From: Sphingorhabdus sp. EL138
GTDB lineage: Bacteria; Pseudomonadota; Alphaproteobacteria; Sphingomonadales; Sphingomonadaceae
Assembly (NCBI RefSeq): GCF_945882965.1
Contig: NZ_CAMCWY010000003.1
Location: forward strand, 1 to 64,000
Length of the DNA: 64,000 nt
Reading direction: 5' to 3'
Shown: positions 45,474 to 54,273 of the stretch, in pieces
Layout of the letters: each line of letters starts with the position of its first letter
How positions within the stretch are numbered: the stretch's first letter is position 1
The notes under the pieces: generated by a model
Database searches by the model: none
Told to the model about the DNA's origin: nothing
Seen by the model: the letters and a program-made list of their open reading frames with translations, nothing else
Translations under genes and position numbers: made by a program

Positions 45474-45509
45474 ATGATAAATGACTCTTGTATTACATTT
45501 TTATGACGG
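45474..45509 (-). promoter_or_regulatory. PHO box and -10 element upstream of pstS
   Basis: On the minus strand CCGTCATAAAAATGTAAT (45492-45509) agrees with the PHO-box consensus CTGTCATAAATCTGTCAT at 14-15 of 18 positions. Twelve bases further is TATCAT (45474-45479), matching a -10 element at the spacing known for PhoB-dependent promoters. The box overlaps the last codons of phoR and lies about 91-108 bp before the pstS ATG. Confidence 0.65.
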
Positions 45510-46787
45510 CCCCGTTGGCGCAACCGGTAACAATATCGACACCGTCGTACCCTTGCCGACTTTACTGCGGATTTCCAGATGGCCCCGATGCCGATCAACG
45601 ATATGTTTGACAAGGCTTAAGCCTAAGCCAGTTCCACCAACCAAGCGACTTCGCCCTGAATCCACACGATAAAACCGTTCAGTTAGGCGTGGCAAATGTT
45701 CAGGGGAAATGCCGTCTCCGACATCTGTCACCGTAAAATTAATCATGGCGCCAGATCGCGAACGCAATAATGAGACCGTGACGGGCGTGCCAGCACGACC
45801 ATATTTCAGCGAATTGTTCAAAATGTTGCTCGCCAACTGCCGCAATTGCCCGGCGTCTCCCATGACAGGTGGCAGACCTGCCGTCACATCGACCACAATA
45901 TCTGCGCCACGGTCCTTTTGGCTGTTGCGCAGTTGCTCAACGGTTTCCACGACGATGTCGCAAAAATCGACGGGCGTTTGTGGTGGATCATATTTTTCGG
46001 CCTCAATCCGGCTCAGCGACATCAGGTCACGGACCAGCGCCTGCATCCGGTCGGTTTCCGTGGCCATGATACCCAGAAACCGGCTGCGCGTGGCAATGTC
46101 ATCGCCCGCTGCGGGATCATCCAGCGTTTCGATAAAGCCCTTGATAGCGGCCAATGGCGTTAGCAATTCGTGACTTGCATTGGCGACGAAATCGACGCGC
46201 ATTTGTTCGGCGGCCTGTGTTCCGCTGCGGTCGGCCAAGTGCACGATTTTCTGCGATGGACCCATGGTCTGAATCCGCATGTCCCATAATTGGTTTTTCT
46301 GGCCAATGCCCGCCAGCCGAATCGGGTGTCCGCTGTGCTGCACCTCTGGATCGGACAGCCGTTCAATCGCGCCAGCGTGACGGAACGCCATCCGGACATT
46401 TTGGCCAACAATATTTGCGCCAAGCAAACGTAGCGCAACTTGATTGGCAGCCGTGACGCGGGCATTTTCGACCATCAATATGGCATCCGCCGAAGTATCA
46501 ATAAACGCCTGCAATTGTGGATGCGAGATGATAGCCGGGATATCGAGGCTATTGCCATCAGATGTGGCTGGTTCGGCAGGTGCCTCTTCGCGATCATGGG
46601 GATCGGCAACGACGAACAATGCAACCAACATGGATACAAATATAACGAGAAAGCGTTCGGCGGATCCTTCCATTTGGGATGCGAACATTGCGCCGACAAA
46701 TGCCAGCGCAAATGCAAAAATCATGCGGGGAGACATCCAACTGTTCACTTTATACCCTGCTGCAATGCCTGTGAGATCGCCCCACAT
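45501..46787 (-). CDS. phoR: Phosphate regulon sensor histidine kinase PhoR
   Basis: The protein (about 428 residues from the ATG at 46787) has two N-terminal membrane helices, a PAS-like region (FIDTSADAILMVENARVTAAN), an H-box with the phospho-acceptor His in VANASHELLTPLAAIKGF, and N, G1 and G2 ATP-binding boxes (ILNNSLKYG, DVGDGISPEHL, GTGLGLSLVKH). The start is uncertain: TTG at 46814, ATG at 46787 and ATG at 46736 are possible, none with a good ribosome-binding site. It phosphorylates PhoB. Confidence 0.93.
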   Translation of the reverse strand: MWGDLTGIAAGYKVNSWMSPRMIFAFALAFVGAMFASQMEGSAERFLVIFVSMLVALFVVADPHDREEAPAEPATSDGNSLDIPAIISHPQLQAFIDTSADAILMVENARVTAANQVALRLLGANIVGQNVRMAFRHAGAIERLSDPEVQHSGHPIRLAGIGQKNQLWDMRIQTMGPSQKIVHLADRSGTQAAEQMRVDFVANASHELLTPLAAIKGFIETLDDPAAGDDIATRSRFLGIMATETDRMQALVRDLMSLSRIEAEKYDPPQTPVDFCDIVVETVEQLRNSQKDRGADIVVDVTAGLPPVMGDAGQLRQLASNILNNSLKYGRAGTPVTVSLLRSRSGAMINFTVTDVGDGISPEHLPRLTERFYRVDSGRSRLVGGTGLGLSLVKHIVDRHRGHLEIRSKVGKGTTVSILLPVAPTGPS

Positions 46788-46865
46788 ATAGACGCAGCAA
46801 ATTGGCGCAAGCAACGGCGAAGAGAAAATCGGCTCGGCTCGGCGTGCTCTGCGCGTCTGCGTGAC

Positions 46866-47546
46866 CTAATTTGAACCCATGCTTTTGAGGCAATCCAGCA
46901 ATTCGTCAAAATGATCAATGATTGCGTCTGCGCCCATGTCCTCGACTGGCCCATGCAAAAACCCGAAACTCGCGGCCACGCTCGGCACGCTGGCATTTTT
47001 TGCCGCCATCATATCGTAAATCGAATCGCCGATGTAAGCCGCCCGTCCGCCACCACAGCGTTTGATCATTTCAAAAATCGGTGCGCCTGAAGGTTTGGCA
47101 TTTTCCTTGCCCAAAGTATCTGCGCCCAAGATGCATCCCATACGGTGTGCCAGGTTAAGGTCGGTGAGCAATTTGACCGCAAGGCTCTCAAACTTGTTGG
47201 TCACCACGGCATAACGCACTCCCATTTCATCAAGTGCATCCAGCACCGCCAACGCGCCATCGAACGGGCGGCTATGCACCGACACATGCGCTTCATAATA
47301 TCCGAGCATCTGGCGGTAGAGCGGTTTGAAATCGCCATCCGGAATGCCGCCTGTTGCCTCAAGCCCTTGTTGTAGCATCAGCTTTGCGCCGCCGCCAATA
47401 TGCTGCTTCACGGTTTCTGGCGATAGCAGCGGCCTGCTGACGCTTTCCAGGACATGATTGACCGCAGCGGTCAGATCGCCGCTGGTGTCGACTAAAGTAC
47501 CGTCAAGATCAAAGCCGATGATGTCGAAAGGAAAATCCAAACCCAA
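46866..47546 (-). CDS. gph: Phosphoglycolate phosphatase (HAD family)
   Basis: The 226-residue HAD hydrolase has the catalytic D13-x-D15 in FDLDGTLVDTSGDL, motif II Thr in VVTNKFE, a Lys in GKENAKPSG and motif III GDSIYD. The helical cap and the N-terminus fit Gph, which removes 2-phosphoglycolate arising from DNA repair or oxygenation. It is a single gene upstream of phoR and divergent from glmU. Confidence 0.9.
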   Translation of the reverse strand: MGLDFPFDIIGFDLDGTLVDTSGDLTAAVNHVLESVSRPLLSPETVKQHIGGGAKLMLQQGLEATGGIPDGDFKPLYRQMLGYYEAHVSVHSRPFDGALAVLDALDEMGVRYAVVTNKFESLAVKLLTDLNLAHRMGCILGADTLGKENAKPSGAPIFEMIKRCGGGRAAYIGDSIYDMMAAKNASVPSVAASFGFLHGPVEDMGADAIIDHFDELLDCLKSMGSN

Positions 47547-47647
47547 GCCCCAAACTCCCCAATTATTTGTCCAATTATTTTTGTGTGTCGCGCGTCATTG
47601 AAGTGTTGTTCTGGAAACTGCAACAATTTGCTGGCATGAGAGTATCT

Positions 47648-48994
47648 ATGACTGAATTAGCTGCCATCATTCTCGCCGCGGGCAAAGGCACGCGCATGAA
47701 ATCCGACCTGCACAAGGTGCTGCATCCCATTGCCGCGCGGCCAATGCTGATGCATTTAATGGCATCGGTCGATGCCTTGCGCCCTGCCAAAAAAATTGTG
47801 GTGGTCGGCAGCGGCAAGGCGCAGCTAGAGGCCGCTTTGGCAGGCTCCGCAGAGCTGGCGGTGCAAGAACCCCAATTTGGCACTGGCCATGCCGTGCAGC
47901 AGGCCCAAGGCGCTCTGGAGGGGTTTGAGGGCGATGTCCTCATCCTCTACGGCGATGTGCCGTTCGTGCCGACGGCCACGATGCAAGCTATGGTTGACCG
48001 GCTTAACGCGCCTGATGCGCCGGCGGTGGTCGTGTTGGCGTTCGCGCCAGAAGATCCAACGGGCTATGGCCGCGTCATCGTCAAAGATGGCCGCATCATC
48101 AAAATGGTGGAGCAAAAGGACGCGACCGAGGCCGAAAAAGCGGTGAGGCTGTCCAATTCCGGCTTGATGGCGGTGAAAGCACGCGACCTGTTCCCGCTTC
48201 TGAATCGCGTCACTGACGATAATGCGCAAAAGGAATGTTATCTTACCGATATCGTCAACATAGCTAGCGAAGACGGGCGGATTTGCGTGGCTATCACAAC
48301 CGAACCCTACAAGGTCGCGGGCATCAACAGCCGCGCGCAATTGGCCGAGATGGAGCAAGCGTGGCAGCAGCGCCGCAGGGTGCAAGCCATGGATGAAGGC
48401 GCAACTTTAATTGCGCCGGAAACCGTCTGGTTTGCGTGGGATACGCAGCTTGGCCGCGATGTCCTGATTGAACCCAACGTCTTTTTTGGTCCCGGCGTCA
48501 GCATAGGCGACAATGTAAAAATCCGCGCAACCAGCCATATTGAAGGCGCTATCATCGGTGAGGGTTGCGAAATCGGTCCCTTTGCCCGGCTGCGGCCCGG
48601 GACGGTTTTGGAGGAAAATGCCAAGATCGGCAATTTCGTCGAAACCAAAAAAGCCCATCTGGGCAAGGGCGCAAAGGCCAACCATTTGACTTATCTGGGC
48701 GACGCAATAATTGGCGCAGGCGCGAACATCGGCGCTGGCACGATCACCTGCAATTATGACGGCTATTTCAAATATCAAACGGTAATCGGCGAAGGCGCGT
48801 TCATCGGCAGCAATAGTGCGCTGATCGCGCCCGTCAAAATCGGCCGTGATGCGATTGTGGCCGCAGGCAGCGCCGTATCCCGCGACGTCGCCGACGGCGA
48901 ACTCCGCATGGTCCGCGCCGAACAATTATTGAAGCCCGGCTGGGCAGATCGGTTTCACGATGCGATGCGGAAGAAGAAAGCTGAGAAGAAGTGA
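47648..48994 (+). CDS. glmU: Bifunctional GlcNAc-1-phosphate uridyltransferase / glucosamine-1-phosphate acetyltransferase
   Basis: The 448-residue enzyme makes UDP-GlcNAc for peptidoglycan and lipid A. The N-domain has LAAGKGTRMKSDLHKVLHP and LYGDVPFV. The C-terminal left-handed beta-helix has EGCEIGPFARLRPGTVL, NFVETKKAHLGKGAKANHL, GAGTITCNYDGYFKYQT and GSAVSRDV. The ATG at 47648 has GAGAG just upstream; an ATG 4 codons earlier is possible. glmS follows after an inserted toxin-antitoxin pair. Confidence 0.96.
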   Translation: MTELAAIILAAGKGTRMKSDLHKVLHPIAARPMLMHLMASVDALRPAKKIVVVGSGKAQLEAALAGSAELAVQEPQFGTGHAVQQAQGALEGFEGDVLILYGDVPFVPTATMQAMVDRLNAPDAPAVVVLAFAPEDPTGYGRVIVKDGRIIKMVEQKDATEAEKAVRLSNSGLMAVKARDLFPLLNRVTDDNAQKECYLTDIVNIASEDGRICVAITTEPYKVAGINSRAQLAEMEQAWQQRRRVQAMDEGATLIAPETVWFAWDTQLGRDVLIEPNVFFGPGVSIGDNVKIRATSHIEGAIIGEGCEIGPFARLRPGTVLEENAKIGNFVETKKAHLGKGAKANHLTYLGDAIIGAGANIGAGTITCNYDGYFKYQTVIGEGAFIGSNSALIAPVKIGRDAIVAAGSAVSRDVADGELRMVRAEQLLKPGWADRFHDAMRKKKAEKK

Positions 48995-49000
48995 CTAACC

Positions 49001-49034
49001 TTGACATGATATCATGATATGATATCAGTATATC
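49001..49034 (+). promoter_or_regulatory. Promoter and repeated TGATATCA operator of the vapBC pair
   Basis: A perfect -35 TTGACA (49001-49006) is followed by palindromic TGATATCA at 49007-49014 and 49020-49027 and a degenerate third copy (TATATCA) reaching the antitoxin ATG. A -10 match TATCAG sits at 16 bp spacing. The first transcribed base would fall near the ATG, and no Shine-Dalgarno sequence is present, so the antitoxin mRNA may be leaderless. Such repeats are the usual site of autorepression by the antitoxin. Confidence 0.6.
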
Positions 49035-49343
49035 ATGACTCGTATCCTCGCCGATTTGCCTGATGAAGACATCAAATGGCTTGACCAGCTTGCCGCTGAA
49101 CAGGGCAAGTCGCGTGCGGCGGTGTTGCGTGAGGCGGTGGAGGCATATCGCGCGGACGGGCCAGCATCCGGCAATACCGATTGGCTGGAGGCGGGCTTTG
49201 GTTTGTGGGCAAAACATGGCTTCACGGAAGATGGGATGGAGTATCAAAACCGGCTACGCGACGAATGGGTGCGCGAATGGGATCCGGAATATGACCCCGC
49301 AAAACATGGTCCGCTGACGGATGAGAAAGACGTCGCCGCGTGA
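49035..49343 (+). CDS. Antitoxin of a VapBC-type pair, ribbon-helix-helix (CopG) family
   Basis: The 102-residue protein begins TRILADLPDEDIKWLDQLA with SRAAVLREAVEAY, a ribbon-helix-helix DNA-binding domain (residues 1-42). An acidic C-terminal half (WDPEYDPAKHGPLTDEKD) follows that would wrap the toxin. It is longer than most RHH antitoxins. It overlaps the toxin gene by 4 bp (GTGA). It probably represses its own promoter through the TGATATCA repeats. Confidence 0.85.
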   Translation: MTRILADLPDEDIKWLDQLAAEQGKSRAAVLREAVEAYRADGPASGNTDWLEAGFGLWAKHGFTEDGMEYQNRLRDEWVREWDPEYDPAKHGPLTDEKDVAA

Positions 49344-49720
49344 GCGACATCTATTTCGATACCAATATCATTATCGATGCTTTGGCGAGAAGACCCGAGG
49401 CACTTGCCGAGCTTCGCCGCGCTAAGCGTCACTGGATTAGCCGCATGACGTGGATTGAAGTTCTGGCTGGCATGCCCGTGCCAGCACGCGCCGAAACAGA
49501 AGCCTATTTGCAAAATTATTCCATACGTGAGTTGTCGCCGGAGATCGCACGACGGGCTGCCGACCTTCGTTTTAACAAGCGCTCGCTCAAGCTACCAGAC
49601 GCGATAATTTTCGCCTCGGCTCAAGAGCATGGCGCCATTTTAGTGACGCGCAATGTCAAAGACTTTCCGGCAAATATGCCGGGCATTCGCGTCCCCTACA
49701 TCACGCCAGATAAGGTTTAG
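49340..49720 (+). CDS. PIN-domain ribonuclease toxin (VapC type)
   Basis: The 126-residue protein has the PIN acidic set D7 (YFDTNIIIDAL), E40 (MTWIEVL), D87 (KLPDAIIFASAQ) and D108 (NVKDFP), expected to bind Mg2+ and cleave RNA. The GTG start overlaps the antitoxin stop. It ends 5 bp before glmS, so glmS must be read through the cassette or from within it. Confidence 0.88.
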   Translation: MSDIYFDTNIIIDALARRPEALAELRRAKRHWISRMTWIEVLAGMPVPARAETEAYLQNYSIRELSPEIARRAADLRFNKRSLKLPDAIIFASAQEHGAILVTRNVKDFPANMPGIRVPYITPDKV

Positions 49721-49725
49721 ATTTT

Positions 49726-51549
49726 ATGTGCGGCATTATCGGAATTGTTGGCAAATCTGCGGTTTCTGGCCGTTTGGTCGATGGGCTAAAGCGCATGGAA
49801 TATCGGGGCTATGACAGCGCTGGCGTCTGCACCGTGTTCGATGGTCAACTGATCCGCCGCCGGGCGGAGGGTAAGCTCGCCAATCTCGTCAACGTGCTTA
49901 GGACCGACGATGCCGCTGGAAATATCGGCATTGCCCACACCCGTTGGGCGACACATGGCGCGCCAACGACAAGCAACGCGCATCCGCACGCAACGGACGA
50001 AGTAGCGCTGGTGCACAATGGCATCATCGAAAATTTCAAACAGTTGCGCGACGAACTGACGGCGCGCGGCCGGACGTTTGAAAGCGAGACCGATACAGAG
50101 GTTGTCGCGCATCTGGTGTCTGAACAAGCAGAGGCAGGCCTTGCGCCCGCCGATGCCGTCAAGGCCGTGCTCCCCCGCCTGCGCGGCGCGTTTGCCCTCG
50201 CGATTGCATTCCGGCAATTTCCTGATTTTCTCATCGGCGCACGGCTCGGCAGCCCGCTGGTCGTCGGCTATGGCGATGGCGAGACCTATTTGGGTTCGGA
50301 CGCGCTGGCGCTTGCGCCGCTGACGCAGCAAATTGCATATCTGGAAGAAGGTGACTGGGTCATCGTAACGCGCGACGGCGCGCAAATTTTCGATAAGGAT
50401 AACAATTCGGTTACGCGCGAGATCACCGCTTCAGGCGTGTCAGCGGCGCAGATCGAAAAGGGCAATTACCGCCATTATATGCAGAAAGAGATTTTTGAGC
50501 AGCCCACCGTGGTCGCGCAAACACTCTCCAGCTACATTCGTCCATTGGAGCAAACCGTTGCCCTGCCGCAGATGGATTTCGACTTGGCGGGCGTAAAGCG
50601 CATCACCATCGTTGCTTGTGGTACGTCTTTTTATGCAGGGATGGTCGCGAAATATTGGTTTGAAACCTTCGCCCGCGTGCCTGTCGACATCGATGTCGCG
50701 TCGGAATTCCGTTACCGTGACCCCGTGTTGGAGGAAGGTGGCCTTGCGCTGTTCATATCCCAATCGGGGGAGACCGCAGATACGTTGGCGGCCTTGCGCC
50801 ATTGCAAGGAAAATGGCCAGACAATCGCGGTTGTCGTAAACGTGCCGACATCCAGCATGGCGCGTGAGGCGGACCTGTTGCTGCCCACACATGCCGGTCC
50901 CGAAATCGGTGTTGCCTCGACCAAGGCATTTACCTGCCAGCTTGCGGTGCTGGCTGCGCTTGCCGCGCATTTGGCGCTGGTGAAGGGCAAGTTGAGCGCA
51001 GAGGAAGAACGCGACATCGTCCGGCATTTGATCGAAGCACCCGCCGCATTGAACGCAGCGCTCGCGCATGATGACGACATCGCCGCAATGGCGCATTTGA
51101 TCGCGCCTGCACGCGACGTGCTCTACCTTGGTCGTGGCTCGGATTACCCGCTGGCGATGGAAGGCGCGTTGAAGCTGAAGGAAATCAGCTACATTCATGC
51201 GGAGGGCTATGCCGCAGGCGAAATGAAGCATGGGCCAATTGCGCTGATTGACGAAGCCGTGCCCGTCATCGTTCTTGCGCCATCAGGCCCGTTGTTTGAA
51301 AAAACCGTGAGCAATATGCAAGAGGTCCGCGCGCGCGGCGGCAAGGTCGTGCTGATTTCCGACGCCGAAGGCATCGCCGAAGCAGGCGAAGGTTGCCTCG
51401 CCACCATTGAAATGCCAAGCGTCCATTCGCTAATTGCGCCGCTGGTCTACGCCGTGCCTGTCCAATTGCTTGCATACCATGTCGCCTGCGCCAAGGGCAC
51501 GGACGTGGACCAGCCACGCAATTTGGCCAAGTCGGTCACAGTCGAGTGA
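49726..51549 (+). CDS. glmS: Glutamine-fructose-6-phosphate aminotransferase (isomerising)
   Basis: The 607-residue enzyme makes glucosamine-6-phosphate. The N-terminal nucleophile Cys2 (MCGIIGIVG) starts a glutaminase domain (THGAPTTSNAHPH). Two SIS domains follow (ACGTSFYAGMVAKYW, STKAFTCQL) with a C-terminal KSVTVE end. Its usual partner glmU lies upstream, separated by the toxin-antitoxin pair. No glmS ribozyme is seen. Confidence 0.97.
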   Translation: MCGIIGIVGKSAVSGRLVDGLKRMEYRGYDSAGVCTVFDGQLIRRRAEGKLANLVNVLRTDDAAGNIGIAHTRWATHGAPTTSNAHPHATDEVALVHNGIIENFKQLRDELTARGRTFESETDTEVVAHLVSEQAEAGLAPADAVKAVLPRLRGAFALAIAFRQFPDFLIGARLGSPLVVGYGDGETYLGSDALALAPLTQQIAYLEEGDWVIVTRDGAQIFDKDNNSVTREITASGVSAAQIEKGNYRHYMQKEIFEQPTVVAQTLSSYIRPLEQTVALPQMDFDLAGVKRITIVACGTSFYAGMVAKYWFETFARVPVDIDVASEFRYRDPVLEEGGLALFISQSGETADTLAALRHCKENGQTIAVVVNVPTSSMAREADLLLPTHAGPEIGVASTKAFTCQLAVLAALAAHLALVKGKLSAEEERDIVRHLIEAPAALNAALAHDDDIAAMAHLIAPARDVLYLGRGSDYPLAMEGALKLKEISYIHAEGYAAGEMKHGPIALIDEAVPVIVLAPSGPLFEKTVSNMQEVRARGGKVVLISDAEGIAEAGEGCLATIEMPSVHSLIAPLVYAVPVQLLAYHVACAKGTDVDQPRNLAKSVTVE

Positions 51550-51619
51550 TTTTGCGCGAAGATCGTTGAAAGCGTGACGGCAATTCGCCATCAGTTGAAT
51601 TGCCTGGAGGTCAGAACAA

Positions 51620-51934
51620 TTGCGGTTTTTTGCGCGCTTTAGACATTTTTTCATTCAGCAAAAGTTGCGGCCACCGCCGCCGCGCGAAACGGTGGTCGCG
51701 GCGCCGTGGCCACCCGCGCCTGTTGCAGCGTCTGCGCGCAATGCATTTCAATCCGCGGTGTCGCCAGAGCCTGGGAGCCTGCTGCGGACAGAAAAAAACC
51801 GTGATGCAGGCGGTGATGGTGCAGTGAACACATCATCGACTATCTCAAACGGCGAGTTTCGGGTCACTGACGCTGCTGGATGTGACAGTAGTATTGGCGG
51901 TGGCGATGATGGCGGCGGTGGTGGCGGAGACTGA
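51620..51934 (+). CDS. Possible small protein, Pro-rich and Gly-rich
   Basis: A 104-codon frame begins with TTG, 9 bases after a clear GGAGG. The product has a basic aromatic start (MRFFARFRHFF), a Pro-rich stretch and a C-terminal GGGDDGGGGGGD. No family is recognised. Support is the ribosome-binding site and the lack of any alternative gene in the 565 bp between glmS and the oxidase; composition bias makes this uncertain. Confidence 0.35.
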   Translation: MRFFARFRHFFIQQKLRPPPPRETVVAAPWPPAPVAASARNAFQSAVSPEPGSLLRTEKNRDAGGDGAVNTSSTISNGEFRVTDAAGCDSSIGGGDDGGGGGGD

Positions 51935-52114
51935 GTCCTTTTGACCTGACTAATCCACCCACCCCGAAAACGGGCCAAACCGAAGGGCTACAACAAACCC
52001 TATGCCCCTGATAACGCCTGAGTTGCAAAAAAGTAAACTGAGTACGGTCTGATTTTACATTGCCTGACCCAGTCTGATGCGCGTTAACACGGTGTCAACC
52101 ACTGGAACAAGCGC

Positions 52115-52972
52115 ATGTCAAACAGTAGCGATATTCAATCTACCCATTACACAGCACTCGGATTTTCGGACTGGTTCGCCTTGCGCATCACCAAGACCCT
52201 ACGCTGGGGCGCAGATACGTTTTTTGCAAAACGATACGGCAATCGCGCGATAGTTTTAGAGACCGTCGCTGGTGTGCCCGGGATGGTCGGCGCAACGCTC
52301 TCCCATTTACGCGCGCTTCGGCTGATGCAAGATGACCGTGGCTGGATCCGCACATTGATGGACGAGGCGGAAAATGAACGGATGCATCTGATGACCTTCA
52401 TTGAAATTGCGCAGCCATCTTGGTTTGAACGGCTTGTCATTCTGACCGTACAATGGGTCTTCTACATCTTCTTTTTCTTCCTCTATCTGATTTCCAGCAA
52501 GACGGCGCACCGGCTTGTTGGCTATTTCGAAGAAGAGGCGGTGCTGAGCTATACTTTATATCTCGCGGAAATTGACGAGGGGCGGCACCCGAACCCGCCT
52601 GCGCCCCCAGTTGCGATGCGGTATTGGAATTTGCCTGAGGGCACGACACTTCGCGACGTTATCCTCATCATCCGGGCGGACGAAGCGCATCATCGTGACA
52701 CTAACCATTATATGGCCAATGCGCTATCGGGTCGTGATGCTAACCATAAGGCGATAATGGCATGCCCAGCGCATGTGTCGCTTGACGCTGGATTGTTGTT
52801 ACAGTCCGGGGTTGTTCATCACTCAAGCGGCGTTATGGGTGGGCGTATGAGCACGCCTGCCAAATTGATCATCATTTTTATCCTGTTGTGGGTGGCGGTG
52901 CATTTGTTGCTCTATGGTTATTTGAAGCGCCGTATTGCTGCTGCCAAGCGTGACAGGGATGCCGAGGCATAG
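52115..52972 (+). CDS. aox: Alternative oxidase (cyanide-resistant ubiquinol oxidase)
   Basis: The 285-residue di-iron oxidase passes electrons from ubiquinol to oxygen without pumping protons. All signature motifs are present: E49 (LETVAGVPGM), E88 and H91 (NERMHL), EEEAV near 139-143, and E190 and H193 (ADEAHHRD). Helical membrane-associated segments lie at about 108-128 and a C-terminal membrane anchor at about 247-268, the latter unusual compared with plant enzymes. GGAAC lies before the ATG. It is a single gene closed by a strong terminator. Confidence 0.95.
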   Translation: MSNSSDIQSTHYTALGFSDWFALRITKTLRWGADTFFAKRYGNRAIVLETVAGVPGMVGATLSHLRALRLMQDDRGWIRTLMDEAENERMHLMTFIEIAQPSWFERLVILTVQWVFYIFFFFLYLISSKTAHRLVGYFEEEAVLSYTLYLAEIDEGRHPNPPAPPVAMRYWNLPEGTTLRDVILIIRADEAHHRDTNHYMANALSGRDANHKAIMACPAHVSLDAGLLLQSGVVHHSSGVMGGRMSTPAKLIIIFILLWVAVHLLLYGYLKRRIAAAKRDRDAEA

Positions 52973-53016
52973 CTTGATTTGCCATTTTCGTGTGCCTATA
53001 GCGGAAAGGTGAAAAC

Positions 53017-53041
53017 AAGCGGTCCTAACGGGCCGCTTTTT
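53017..53041 (+). terminator. Intrinsic terminator of the alternative oxidase gene
   Basis: The stem AAGCGGTCC (53017-53025)/GGGCCGCTT (53030-53038) with a TAAC loop is followed by TTT. It lies about 45 bases after the stop and 45 bases before argD. Confidence 0.82.
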
Positions 53042-53085
53042 GGCTTTTGGAATATGCCAAATATTTGGTCGGAAGGAAGAAAACC

Positions 53086-54273
53086 ATGACGATTACGCCC
53101 TTGATGCCAGTCTATCCGCGCTGCGGTTTTCGGCCGGTGCGCGGTGAAGGCGCTTGGTTGATTTCCGAAGATGGCAGTCGCGCCCTCGATTTTGCCGCTG
53201 GTATCGCGGTGAATTTGCTTGGCCATGGCCATCCGCATTTGACCAAGGCCATTCAGGACCAAGCTGCAACGCTTATCCACGTATCCAACCTTTATGGCAG
53301 CCCGCAAGGCGAAGCCTTTGCCCAAAGGCTGGTGGATACGACCTTTGCTGACACCGTGTTTTTCACCAATTCCGGTGCCGAAGCCGTCGAGTGCGCGATC
53401 AAAACCGCACGCGCTTATCATCAGAGCCAAGGTAGCGACCGGTTTGAGATTATCACCTTCAAGAACGCCTTTCACGGCCGGACGATGGCGACGATTTCAG
53501 CAAGCAATCAGGAAAAGATGCACAAAGGCTTCCTGCCATTGCTTGAAGGCTTTCATTATGTCGATTTTGACGATTTGGAAGGCGCAAAGGCCGCCATTGG
53601 ACCAAAGACCGCCGCGTTTCTAGTTGAACCCATTCAGGGCGAGGGCGGTGTTCGGCCTGCGTCAGATGCATTTATCCAAGGCCTGCGTGCCCTAGCGGAC
53701 GAACATGGTATCCTGCTGATCTTGGATGAAGTGCAATGCGGCGTGGCGCGCTCAGGTACGCTATATGCGTATGAACAATATGGCATCATTCCTGATATCA
53801 TGGCGACGGCAAAGGGCCTTGGCGGCGGATTTCCGGTCGGCGCATGCCTTGCCACCGAAGCGGCGGCGCGCGGCATGGTCGTTGGCACGCACGGATCGAC
53901 CTATGGCGGTAATCCATTTGCAATGGCGGCTTGTCAGGCGGTTTGGGATGTAGTGGCGAACGCGGAATTTTTGGCGCAAGTGCGTTCGACTGGCGACAAA
54001 TTACGTTCAACGCTTGAACAATTTATCGGCAATTATCCGGATTTGTTTACCGGTGTGCGCGGTAAGGGCCTGATGCTCGGCGTGATGATGACGCATGAAA
54101 CCCGGGCCTTTGTGGCGCATTTGCGCGACAATCACGGGCTGTTGTTGGTGGCGGCGGGTGACAACACCTTCCGCGTATTACCGCCGTTGAACATCGGCGA
54201 TGCAGAAATCCAGACATTCATGGAAAAATTGTCGGCGGGTGCCGCCAGCTACCAAATGCCGCAAGCTGCATGA
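53086..54273 (+). CDS. argD: Acetylornithine aminotransferase
   Basis: The 395-residue PLP enzyme acts in arginine synthesis. Motifs are [43 protein letters not shown] and the PLP lysine K243 in [13 protein letters not shown]. Family members can also act in lysine synthesis (succinyl-DAP). GGAAGGAAG precedes the ATG at 53086. It overlaps argF by 4 bp. Confidence 0.95.
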   Translation: MTITPLMPVYPRCGFRPVRGEGAWLISEDGSRALDFAAGIAVNLLGHGHPHLTKAIQDQAATLIHVSNLYGSPQGEAFAQRLVDTTFADTVFFTNSGAEAVECAIKTARAYHQSQGSDRFEIITFKNAFHGRTMATISASNQEKMHKGFLPLLEGFHYVDFDDLEGAKAAIGPKTAAFLVEPIQGEGGVRPASDAFIQGLRALADEHGILLILDEVQCGVARSGTLYAYEQYGIIPDIMATAKGLGGGFPVGACLATEAAARGMVVGTHGSTYGGNPFAMAACQAVWDVVANAEFLAQVRSTGDKLRSTLEQFIGNYPDLFTGVRGKGLMLGVMMTHETRAFVAHLRDNHGLLLVAAGDNTFRVLPPLNIGDAEIQTFMEKLSAGAASYQMPQAA

